Source: Ruminococcaceae bacterium UBA1213 (GTDB lineage Bacteria > Bacillota > Clostridia > Oscillospirales > Acutalibacteraceae). From it: 6,340 nucleotides of DNA. The notes beneath the pieces were generated by a model, which saw only the letters and a program-made list of their open reading frames with translations, did no database searches and was not told the origin of the DNA. Position 1 is the first letter of the stretch. Every line of letters starts with the position of its first letter. Of the stretch, positions 1 to 5,401 are shown piece by piece. The position numbers and the translations under genes are program-made. The DNA lies in contig DBXL01000076.1 in NCBI GenBank assembly GCA_002309275.1, forward strand, positions 1 through 6,340, in the 5' to 3' direction.

Positions 1-2
1 TT

Positions 3-83
3 TATGGTGTGTCATTAATGCTCATTTCGATTTTTTCAATAGCACTCTGCACCGTTTCCAAAAACAGGCACAGTCAAAAATAA
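3..83 (+). CDS. Possible C-terminal end of an upstream membrane or sortase-anchored protein (partial)
   Basis: Frame 3 is open from the left edge to a TAA at 81-83. It encodes 26 residues: a hydrophobic stretch (GVSLMLISIFSIALCTV) followed by a short polar, basic tail (SKNRHSQK). A membrane helix followed by a basic tail at the extreme C terminus is what an LPXTG sorting signal looks like after its motif. It also fits the last helix of a membrane protein. Any LPXTG motif would lie left of the window, so this is inference. The stop is 17 bases before a strong plus-strand terminator, which supports a plus-strand gene ending here. Frame 2 is also open, to a TGA at 92-94, but its product has no recognisable character. 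Confidence is low because the fragment is so short. Confidence 0.33.
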   Translation, partial: YGVSLMLISIFSIALCTVSKNRHSQK

Positions 84-100
84 CATCCGACTGAATAATG

Positions 101-147
101 AAAAACATTCTATTCTGTATGTTTGAAGCAGAATAGAATGTTTTTTT
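101..147 (+). terminator. Rho-independent terminator of the upstream gene
   Basis: A perfect 12-bp inverted repeat, CATTCTATTCTG (106-117) and CAGAATAGAATG (129-140), encloses an 11-base loop and is followed at once by seven T (141-147). The five A at 101-105 can pair with the T tract and extend the stem to 17 bp. It lies 17 bases after the stop of the partial upstream reading frame and insulates the next gene's promoter from read-through. Confidence 0.88.
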
Positions 148-202
148 CGCTTTTGATTCAAGCAATAAGCATAAAAAAATTAATAAAATTTTTTCTTTTT
201 TG

Positions 203-231
203 TTGACTTAATTTCTCATAAGTGATATGAT
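203..231 (+). promoter_or_regulatory. Sigma-A promoter of the secreted phosphoesterase gene
   Basis: TTGACT (203-208) and TATGAT (226-231) are separated by exactly 17 bases. TG at 223-224 gives an extended -10 element. The stretch at about 170-200 is almost pure A/T with A and T runs and could act as an UP element. Transcription should start near 238, giving a leader of about 35 bases before the ATG at 273. No operator-like palindrome was seen, so expression may be constitutive and fairly strong. Confidence 0.8.
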
Positions 232-272
232 TTTGATAAGTAAATACTATATTATTTTAAGGAGGTTTTTTT

Positions 273-3200
273 ATGACGACAGCAAGAAAAACTTTCAGCC
301 GTACAATATCACTTATGTGTATATTGTCATTACTGGTGATAATGTCAGGCATTTCTACGAATGCTCTGGACAGTGCAAGTATCAGCTATGATTTTGCGGT
401 TGAAAAAGCAGGCTATGCACAGGGTACTATCAATTTTACCGCTGATGCAAAAGATACTTACTCATTATACTGGGCAGACGGTCAGGGAAATATTTTGCAG
501 GGGTATTATCCTATTGACACGCTCAAAATGAGTGCAGGCGAAACAAAATCCGTAAAAATGGGAGAACATACGGCAATCCCCGCAAATGCGGAAAAAATTG
601 TTGCTTTGACAAGCACCGAGGAACAGAAAGCTGTTTATGAAATCCCCCAAAGCAAGACGCTTTCTGCCGTAAGCGGTGAAAAACTCTATTCATTCAGTGC
701 CTATTCCGACATTCACATTGACAGAGGAAGCGGCTGGTACTGCGATGCAGACAAGCATTTGAAAGAGGGCTTGCAGTACGCTGTTGACAGAAATTCTGAT
801 TATTTTATTGCTTCGGGCGACATCGTTACAAATGACTCAGGTCCTGATAAAGAATGGACAGCATATCAAAAGATTCTCAGTCAGAGTGATTTTGTCAATC
901 CTGTATGGGAATCTGACGGAAACCACGATATGCGTCAGGGCGTTGACAGCGGTATCAAATCTTTTATCAAACACAGCGGTACCGACAGTGTAAAAGGCTC
1001 AAATAAATCGTATTTTTACAAAATAGAAGAAAATACAGGCGATATATTCATTTTCATGGCTCTTGAACTTAATAAAAATCCCAATGACGCTGCCGAATTC
1101 ACAAGCGAACAGCTTGCATGGGCTGACAATCTTATAAATGAATATACTAAAAAAGGTGTCAATGTATTTCTGATTCAGCATTCTCCCATTAAGAAATACG
1201 GTGCAGGCGACAGAATGAGCGATCCCTATTATAAAGGACTTCTTAATACAAGTTATGAGCCTAATGCCAAATTTAAAGAAATGATTCAGAAATATAAAAA
1301 TGTAGTATGGTTTTCGGGACATACCCATGAAGACTTTACTATGGACTACAACTATTCCAATGAAAACAATACAGGCTGTCACATGATACATATACCATCT
1401 CTTGCAGGCTCTACAATGCCGAATTCAGCTGATGACGGTCTTGAAAGAAACGGCGGTAAAGGTTTCAATTCACAGGGCTATTACACAGAGGTTTATCAGA
1501 ATGAAATAATTTGCTATGGCGTGAATTTGTCCGATAAACTCGTTTATCCTAAATACAGCTATATCATGGAAAGCAGTCGTACCTCTGCAACTCCTCTGCC
1601 CGAAAAGCCTGCCAAACCTGCACCCACAGGCAAGGAAGTTGATATATCATCAACTCTTACACAGGTTTCAGGCATTCTCTCCAAGTATTACAATTATGCT
1701 TCTTATGACCAGTATCAGGCATTCAAAAAATTGTATTATCAGTACAAAAATCAAACAAAAGTTGATGAAAGCGTAGTTGCAGAGTTTCAGGAAAAAATAA
1801 ATGCACTTTCCGAGCATACAGGAAATATCGCTGTTTATTCTGTCGGAGATACATATTATTTTGAAAATAACAAGTCATGGAGCAAAGTTTACGGCTATGC
1901 ATGGGACGGCTCCAATAAAAATGCAGAGTGGCCCGGTGTGAAACTCTCTAAAGCAGGTGAAAGCAACGGACATGATGTATATGTCATCAAATTCAGCAGT
2001 GCCGGACAATATCACAAACTGATATTCACAGACGGAAGCAGTCAGACTGTTGACATTGAACTCTATAATTATAAGGGCAACTGTTTCAAGCTTGACGGTA
2101 CAACAGACGGAAAATACAATGTAAGCAATTATTCCGTTGATTTTTCCGGAGAAACTCCCGAAAACCCTGAAAATCCCCCTGTTGTAGTGACAGGTCACGA
2201 TTATGCCCTGCTGTATTATATCAGCGGTGAGCATGACTGGACAGATACAAGTACCCTTTTCACCCCTGACAGCAATGGAAAATATACTTATACGTTTCAG
2301 TCAAAAGGCAGTCAGAATCTGAGTTTCAGCCTTTATGACAAGACAGATAAAAAATATCTGAGCATGGAGGCAAGTGCAAGTATTGTATATAGCGACGGAC
2401 AAACCTCTGATTATACCCTCACAAAACAATCTTCAAGAGGTAAAAGCGTCACTATAAAAGAACTGACAGAAAACTCCGTTGTCAATCTCGTGTATGATTC
2501 CGCAAAAAACTCCGTTTCAGTAACGTGCGGAAAGGTTTCCGAACAGAAACCTCTTACTAACACTTCTTCCATCTCTGCGGAAAATATTAAACTCGGTGAT
2601 AAAGTAACTGCCATCTGTTCAGCAACAGGCGGTGAGGGTGAATATCTGTATCAGGTTGTCTATAAGCAGACTTCGCAGACAAAATGGACAACTGCACAAA
2701 GCTATAAAGCCAATACAACCGTTTCTTTTAAGCCTGCCAATGCAACCACTTATAATGTTTGTATCAAGGTAAAAGACGGTACAGGTACGGAAATCAAAAA
2801 TTTCTTTAAAGTGACTGTAACAGATGACTCACTGAAAAACAATTCTTCTATTGATAAAAATACAATTATTCTCACTCAAAGCGTGAAAATAACAGGTTCT
2901 GCCCAGGGCGGTGCAGGAAACTATCTGTATGGTGTGTATTACAAGAAAACAAGTGATACCAAATGGACAATCAAACAGGATTTCAAATCCAACAATACAG
3001 TAAGCATAAAGCCCGCTCATGCAACAACGTATGCTATTTGTATCAAAGTAAAAGACAGTGATAATACCATTGTCAAGAAATATTTTAAAGTAACTGTCAC
3101 CAAGCTTACTAATACCTCCCAGATTTCATCAGACTCCATCACTCTCGGCAGTACAGTCAAAGTATCCTGTTCAGGTGCAGGCGGTGCAGAAAGCTATCAA

Positions 3201-3377
3201 TATGGAGTGTACTACAAGAAAACAAGCGATACCAAATGGACAACCAAACAGGACTTCTCAACCAATACAACGGTCAATGTCAAGCCTTCCAAAGCAACTT
3301 CCTATGAAATCTGCGTCAAAGTAAAGGACGGCATGGGAACGATTGCTAAAAAATATTTTACAGTAACAGTCAAGTAA
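273..3377 (+). CDS. Secreted calcineurin-like metallophosphoesterase with CBM26-like starch-binding module and three C-terminal repeats
   Basis: This is a 1034-residue exported protein. The ATG follows AAGGAGG (259-265) by 7 bases. Residues 1-31 form a signal peptide: basic start, hydrophobic core at about 11-27, likely cleavage after the TNA at 29-31, and no lipobox. Residues 36-130 form a beta-rich N-terminal domain. Residues 138-425 form the metallophosphoesterase, with every metal-ligand motif present: D146-x-H148, G182-D183, G216-N-H-D219, H303 and G349-H-T-H352. A Pro-rich linker (440-452) and a helical, FIVAR-like segment (456-515) follow. Residues 516-612 resemble CBM26: the W536/Y540/Y542/W544 aromatic patch, E552-W-P-G and the FTDG...QTVDI ending. 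Residues 643-752 are a second beta-sandwich, perhaps another carbohydrate-binding or X25-like domain. Three repeats of about 90 residues finish the protein, with no dockerin or LPXTG. It is monocistronic, with its own promoter and terminator. The fold and the starch-binding call are well supported. The substrate is unknown: a phosphomonoester or diester, possibly phosphorylated starch, is inference. Confidence 0.9.
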   Translation: MTTARKTFSRTISLMCILSLLVIMSGISTNALDSASISYDFAVEKAGYAQGTINFTADAKDTYSLYWADGQGNILQGYYPIDTLKMSAGETKSVKMGEHTAIPANAEKIVALTSTEEQKAVYEIPQSKTLSAVSGEKLYSFSAYSDIHIDRGSGWYCDADKHLKEGLQYAVDRNSDYFIASGDIVTNDSGPDKEWTAYQKILSQSDFVNPVWESDGNHDMRQGVDSGIKSFIKHSGTDSVKGSNKSYFYKIEENTGDIFIFMALELNKNPNDAAEFTSEQLAWADNLINEYTKKGVNVFLIQHSPIKKYGAGDRMSDPYYKGLLNTSYEPNAKFKEMIQKYKNVVWFSGHTHEDFTMDYNYSNENNTGCHMIHIPSLAGSTMPNSADDGLERNGGKGFNSQGYYTEVYQNEIICYGVNLSDKLVYPKYSYIMESSRTSATPLPEKPAKPAPTGKEVDISSTLTQVSGILSKYYNYASYDQYQAFKKLYYQYKNQTKVDESVVAEFQEKINALSEHTGNIAVYSVGDTYYFENNKSWSKVYGYAWDGSNKNAEWPGVKLSKAGESNGHDVYVIKFSSAGQYHKLIFTDGSSQTVDIELYNYKGNCFKLDGTTDGKYNVSNYSVDFSGETPENPENPPVVVTGHDYALLYYISGEHDWTDTSTLFTPDSNGKYTYTFQSKGSQNLSFSLYDKTDKKYLSMEASASIVYSDGQTSDYTLTKQSSRGKSVTIKELTENSVVNLVYDSAKNSVSVTCGKVSEQKPLTNTSSISAENIKLGDKVTAICSATGGEGEYLYQVVYKQTSQTKWTTAQSYKANTTVSFKPANATTYNVCIKVKDGTGTEIKNFFKVTVTDDSLKNNSSIDKNTIILTQSVKITGSAQGGAGNYLYGVYYKKTSDTKWTIKQDFKSNNTVSIKPAHATTYAICIKVKDSDNTIVKKYFKVTVTKLTNTSQISSDSITLGSTVKVSCSGAGGAESYQYGVYYKKTSDTKWTTKQDFSTNTTVNVKPSKATSYEICVKVKDGMGTIAKKYFTVTVK
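1818..2108 (+). other. CBM26-like starch-binding module within the phosphoesterase gene
   Basis: This stretch encodes residues 516-612. CBM26 modules bind alpha-1,4-glucans such as starch and malto-oligosaccharides through exposed aromatics on a small beta-sandwich. Visible hallmarks are YYFENNKSWSKVYGYAWDG at the start, then EWPG, a central DVYVIKF strand, and IFTDGSSQTVDI towards the end. Individual binding residues are inferred from the family pattern and not from an alignment. CBM25 is the close alternative and has a similar ligand range. Confidence 0.72.
2553..3374 (+). repeat. Three tandem repeats of about 90 residues at the C terminus of the phosphoesterase
   Basis: The repeats cover residues 761-850, 855-943 and 944-1034. 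Each runs N-[TN]-S-x-I, a metal-free beta pattern, a GGxxxYxYxVxYK core, K-W-T, then TTYxxCIKVKD and a final FKVTVT strand. They look like Ig-like or triple-tyrosine-type beta-sandwiches, as found at the ends of many secreted ruminococcal proteins. They probably act as a stalk or cell-surface or glycan contact, though their ligand is unknown. Repeats 2 and 3 are also alike in DNA: 45 of 49 bases match between 2935-2983 and 3208-3256. Repeat 1 has diverged more. Confidence 0.85.
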
Positions 3378-3388
3378 ATTCATACCAA

Positions 3389-3429
3389 ACAGGCGACTGC
3401 CAAATAAAGCAGTCGCCTGTGTTTTTTTT
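3389..3429 (+). terminator. Rho-independent terminator of the phosphoesterase gene
   Basis: A perfect 12-bp GC-rich stem, ACAGGCGACTGC (3389-3400) and GCAGTCGCCTGT (3409-3420), has an 8-base loop, then G and eight T (3422-3429). It begins 11 bases after the TAA at 3375-3377. No T run follows it on the minus strand, so it works in the plus direction only. Confidence 0.92.
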
Positions 3430-3436
3430 ACAGCTT

Positions 3437-3468
3437 AAAAAGGCAGCCGAAAAAATTCGACTGCCTTT
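3437..3468 (-). terminator. Rho-independent terminator of the SpoIIQ-like gene
   Basis: AAAGGCAG (3439-3446) pairs with CTGCCTTT (3461-3468). After one C-A mismatch the stem continues for four or five more pairs to an AAAA loop. Read on the minus strand, the stem starts 4 bases after the stop codon (3473-3475) and ends in TTTTT (3441 down to 3437). Together with the terminator at 3389-3429 it separates two convergent transcripts. Confidence 0.75.
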
Positions 3469-3472
3469 CATC

Positions 3473-4225
3473 TTATTTTGAAAATATTTTCACAGGATTG
3501 ATATACTCGCCGTTCTTCTGTACTTCGATATGAACATGACTTTCATCAAGCATTTCAATCGGTACTGCACCCACATATCCGACAGTATCGCCTGCATAGA
3601 TAATGTCACCCTCTTTGACATTGGGGGTATCGGTAAGACCGCAGTAATATGCCGTATATCCTCCAATATGCTCTATGCATACAACATTTCCAAGCATTGT
3701 ATCATTATAAATTGATTTAACTGTACCGTTTCTCATGGCATGGACTGCTTCACCGCTTTTTGCAGCTACATCAATTCCTTGATGTGTCCGCCAGTCTGAT
3801 GTTGTATTTGACTTTAGTGGATCATTTGGACTGAATTTTTTTATAATCGTGCAGGTTTCAAAAGGCGGTCTTGGAGCAGTATCCCTCGAAGTTTCCGTAA
3901 CAGGCTCTGAAAATGTCCGTGAAGTTTCAGAAACACTGCTTTCCGCAATGCTTTTTTCTTCACTTACTTCCATTTCAGAACTTTCTTCAATAACAGACTT
4001 TTCCGCAACAGAGCTTTCATAATCCTGACCGCTGACATCATTGTTTACTTTCACATCATCTGACGGCAGGGAAGTTGTTTCCGACACCTGCCCGTTGTAT
4101 TCGGCAACGCTGCCGTAAGTAGTCCATGCTGCCGCCGCTATCGTCACAATACATATCGTCAAGGCAATATAAAATCCTATATTACTTTTAAACGACTTAC
4201 TTTCATTGAACTCTTTTTTATCCAT
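3473..4225 (-). CDS. spoIIQ: SpoIIQ-like LytM/M23 family membrane-anchored protein
   Basis: 250 residues. In sporulating Firmicutes, SpoIIQ sits in the forespore membrane and joins mother-cell SpoIIIAH across the intermembrane space, forming the feeding-channel and engulfment complex. Here residues 1-15 are cytoplasmic and 16-35 form one membrane helix. Residues 60-118 are a Ser/Glu-rich low-complexity spacer, and 122-250 form the LytM domain. The entry KKFSPNDPL...SDWRTHQGIDVAA resembles clostridial SpoIIQ. The zinc motifs are intact: H148-x3-D152 and H230-x-H232. Bacillus SpoIIQ lacks the first His, whereas clostridial forms keep it. The YAHL-type His of active M23 enzymes is replaced by YYCGL (C195), as in the His-less SpoIIQ class, so peptidase activity is uncertain. 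The ATG at 4225 follows GGAGG (4239-4235) by 9 bases. A generic M23 endopeptidase is the alternative. The family call is firm and the spoIIQ assignment is likely. Confidence 0.72.
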   Translation of the reverse strand: MDKKEFNESKSFKSNIGFYIALTICIVTIAAAAWTTYGSVAEYNGQVSETTSLPSDDVKVNNDVSGQDYESSVAEKSVIEESSEMEVSEEKSIAESSVSETSRTFSEPVTETSRDTAPRPPFETCTIIKKFSPNDPLKSNTTSDWRTHQGIDVAAKSGEAVHAMRNGTVKSIYNDTMLGNVVCIEHIGGYTAYYCGLTDTPNVKEGDIIYAGDTVGYVGAVPIEMLDESHVHIEVQKNGEYINPVKIFSK

Positions 4226-4244
4226 TCTCTCTCGCCTCCGATAA

Positions 4245-4274
4245 TATTTTGACCTGAATTCAAGTCAGTTATTC
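4245..4274 (-). promoter_or_regulatory. Possible forespore (sigma-G/F-like) promoter of the SpoIIQ-like gene
   Basis: On the minus strand GAATA (4274-4270), 18 bases, then CAAAATA (4251-4245) fits the Bacillus sigma-G pattern gHATr-N18-CAtWMTA at all but one base. The overlapping GGTCAAAATA (4254-4245) resembles the sigma-F -10 element. Bacillus spoIIQ is transcribed by sigma-F, with sigma-G later. Between the boxes lies a near-palindrome, GACCTGAATTCAAGTC (4251-4266, one mismatched pair). Against the call, a start about 7 bases downstream would fall inside the GGAGG ribosome site, leaving a leader of only about 12-15 bases. No sigma-A promoter with good spacing was seen. Confidence 0.33.
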
Positions 4275-4326
4275 AAAGGCGAAAATTTATATTTATCTGA
4301 TTTTCATGCAAAACACAACTGCACAT

Positions 4327-4347
4327 TGCTAACTGCTAATTGCTAAT
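4327..4347. repeat. Three tandem heptamers next to the acetyltransferase stop codon
   Basis: TGCTAAC, TGCTAAT and TGCTAAT follow head to tail at 4327-4347, with a further TG before the stop codon. Read on the minus strand they begin 2 bases after the acetyltransferase TAA (4352-4350). The rest of the 124-base gap between the two minus-strand genes shows no convincing terminator, so read-through into the SpoIIQ-like gene is possible. The function is unknown. Confidence 0.8.
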
Positions 4348-4349
4348 TG

Positions 4350-5195
4350 TTATGCGTTGTCCTCTATTTTCAGGAGATAAAGTTTATCATTGAGTTTAAA
4401 GCCTGTTTTATTCCAGAGAGCCATAGCAGATTTATTTCCGACATGGGAGTAAAGCATGGGTGTATGACCTCTCTCTTTAATGGTGTTGGATACAAATGCA
4501 CATATTTTTGTACCCAAGCCCTTGTTACGTTCAGGTTTTAAGACAGCTATTGACTTTATTCTGATATAGTCCTCAGTTTTGCTTCCGATAGCCGCCACCG
4601 CAACAGCCTTTTTATTTTTCACAAGTGCATACATCTCTGCATTGAGAAGTTCTTCCACTTTACGCTCAAACTTACCGTCATTCCATCTGAACTCGTCTTT
4701 GCACTGTTCATAAAATTCCATTATCAGCTTTTTATGCTCAGGGTTTTCCTTGTCAATGTGTATAATCTCCTCAGAGTCAGCAAGCTCCGGCATATTGGCT
4801 TTATCCTTGTTTTTCTGCGTGAACACCGCAAGAGAAAACTCATCTTTCACAACATAATCCAAATCAAGTGATGCAAGTGCATACAGGTCCGAGAGATTCC
4901 CCGAAACGTCCTGCTTGACATATATTTCTACTTTCGGTATATTGCAGTTACGCAAAAATCTGCATATATCTATCAGCTTTGAAGTGTCATTCTTTATCAT
5001 TGAAGATGTCCATATCCACACTCTGTTTCCTTTTTTAGGTGTCGAAATGATAACATTCTTATGGTCGGAATAAAGTTCATAGCCTTCATCATTCCTTGCA
5101 GACTCGATTGCATTGAATATAATAGAATCTGCGATATATTCCGGATTTTTGAATATCGCATCATTTCCCGATATTTTGTCAAACTTTAAAGCCAT
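4350..5195 (-). CDS. GNAT-family N-acetyltransferase with an extra N-terminal domain
   Basis: 281 residues. GNAT enzymes transfer an acetyl group from acetyl-CoA to an amine. The C-terminal half (about 143-277) holds the fold: a MYALVKNKKAVAVAAIG beta hairpin (188-204), then IRIKSIAVLKPE leading into the acetyl-CoA loop R223-N-K-G226-L-G228, and NKSAMALWNKTGFK (254-267) as the last helix and strand. Residues 1-130 form a separate alpha/beta domain (VWIWTSS, VEIYVK and FSLAVFT strands). This gives a two-domain layout typical of clostridial GNATs of unknown substrate, about 120 residues longer than a single-domain enzyme. The ATG at 5195 is set by AGGAGGG (5209-5203), 7 bases away. The gene has its own promoter and lies 124 bases upstream of the SpoIIQ-like gene on the same strand. 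No signal peptide, so it is cytoplasmic. The substrate could be a small amine, an antibiotic or a protein N terminus; the sequence does not say. Confidence 0.85.
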   Translation of the reverse strand: MALKFDKISGNDAIFKNPEYIADSIIFNAIESARNDEGYELYSDHKNVIISTPKKGNRVWIWTSSMIKNDTSKLIDICRFLRNCNIPKVEIYVKQDVSGNLSDLYALASLDLDYVVKDEFSLAVFTQKNKDKANMPELADSEEIIHIDKENPEHKKLIMEFYEQCKDEFRWNDGKFERKVEELLNAEMYALVKNKKAVAVAAIGSKTEDYIRIKSIAVLKPERNKGLGTKICAFVSNTIKERGHTPMLYSHVGNKSAMALWNKTGFKLNDKLYLLKIEDNA

Positions 5196-5230
5196 AAAAA
5201 AGCCCTCCTTTTTTACTTTCTTCTTCTACT

Positions 5231-5259
5231 ATTTTAACTCATTTCAACAATTATTTCAA
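5231..5259 (-). promoter_or_regulatory. Sigma-A promoter of the acetyltransferase gene
   Basis: On the minus strand TTGAAA (5259-5254) and TAAAAT (5236-5231) are separated by exactly 17 bases in AT-rich DNA. Transcription would start near 5224, giving a leader of about 29 bases with AGGAGGG before the ATG at 5195. The 146-base gap up to the divergent LysM leader holds nothing else on this strand. Confidence 0.65.
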
Positions 5260-5310
5260 TAACCAATCCATAAAAATTATCTTTACAGGAAAAAAAGTAA
5301 TTTTTTATGT

Positions 5311-5337
5311 CACCGCACAATATAAATGAATACTATA
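5311..5337 (+). promoter_or_regulatory. Weak candidate promoter of the LysM gene, mother-cell sigma-like
   Basis: AATACTATA (5329-5337) resembles the sigma-K -10 box CATAnnnTA with one mismatch. CAC (5311-5313) stands in for the mAC -35 box, but the spacer is 15 bases where 16-17 is usual. The same bases are a poor sigma-A match (TACTAT with no -35). If used, transcription would start near 5343, so the leader hairpin would form the 5' end of the mRNA. This is a suggestion only. Confidence 0.18.
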
Positions 5338-5340
5338 AAA

Positions 5341-5382
5341 AGTGTGGAGAGTGGAGTCCACATCGGTTTCACTCTCCACACT
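5341..5382 (+). promoter_or_regulatory. Perfect 13-bp leader hairpin of the LysM gene
   Basis: AGTGTGGAGAGTG (5341-5353) is the exact reverse complement of CACTCTCCACACT (5370-5382), with a 16-base loop. No T run follows; the nearest is 15 bases on, inside the ribosome-site spacer, so it is not an ordinary terminator. The ribosome site begins 6 bases after the stem and the start codon 19 bases after. The loop contains TCCACA (5357-5362), and both it and the second arm can pair with TGTGGA (5401-5406), which covers the start codon. It may be a 5' stabiliser, a translational switch or a protein-binding palindrome. Confidence 0.7.
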
Positions 5383-5388
5383 GAGTAT

Positions 5389-5394
5389 AAGGGG
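5389..5394 (+). promoter_or_regulatory. Ribosome binding site that fixes the LysM start at the GTG of 5402
   Basis: AAGGGG, in the context TAAGGGGTG, lies 7 bases before GTG at 5402-5404. It is the only Shine-Dalgarno-like sequence in this leader at a workable distance. Upstream in-frame GTG codons at 5342 and 5351 have no usable site and lie inside the hairpin. The site departs from consensus AAGGAGG, so translation may be modest. Confidence 0.7.
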
Positions 5395-5401
5395 TGTTTT
5401 T

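Noticed and set aside
2..58. Other short frames at the left edge: plus frame 2 ending at 94, and a minus-strand tail reading LETVQSAIEKIEMSINDTP ending at 51-49 region
   Set aside because: Both are very short, lack ribosome sites or recognisable motifs, and the plus-strand terminator at 101-147 favours a plus-strand gene. The helix-plus-basic-tail frame is the better candidate, though not certain.
999..1391. 130-residue minus-strand open frame inside the phosphoesterase gene (and similar ones at 465-650, 1875-2234, 2411-2614 and 2829-3020)
   Set aside because: They lie wholly within a clearly coding plus-strand gene with recognised motifs, have no family resemblance, and are shadows of its codon pattern.
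4281..4305. GAAAAT/ATTTTC inverted repeat as a terminator between the acetyltransferase and SpoIIQ-like genes
   Set aside because: It is a six-pair, almost entirely AT stem with a 13-base loop and no following T run in the minus direction, too weak to call.
4997..5182. Small frames overlapping the acetyltransferase (4997-5182 minus, 4347-4541 plus) and the SpoIIQ-like gene (3530-3715 plus)
   Set aside because: They are out-of-frame overlaps of recognised genes, with no ribosome sites or domain signals of their own.
5341..5382. Leader hairpin considered as a terminator or as insertion-sequence ends
   Set aside because: No T run follows the stem directly. The arms are only 16 bases apart with no transposase gene and no flanking target duplication seen.
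5342..5401. Upstream GTG start of the LysM protein adding 20 residues
   Set aside because: There is no ribosome site before it, and the added residues are encoded by the perfect hairpin. GTG 5402 has AAGGGG 7 bases upstream and starts immediately before the first LysM domain.
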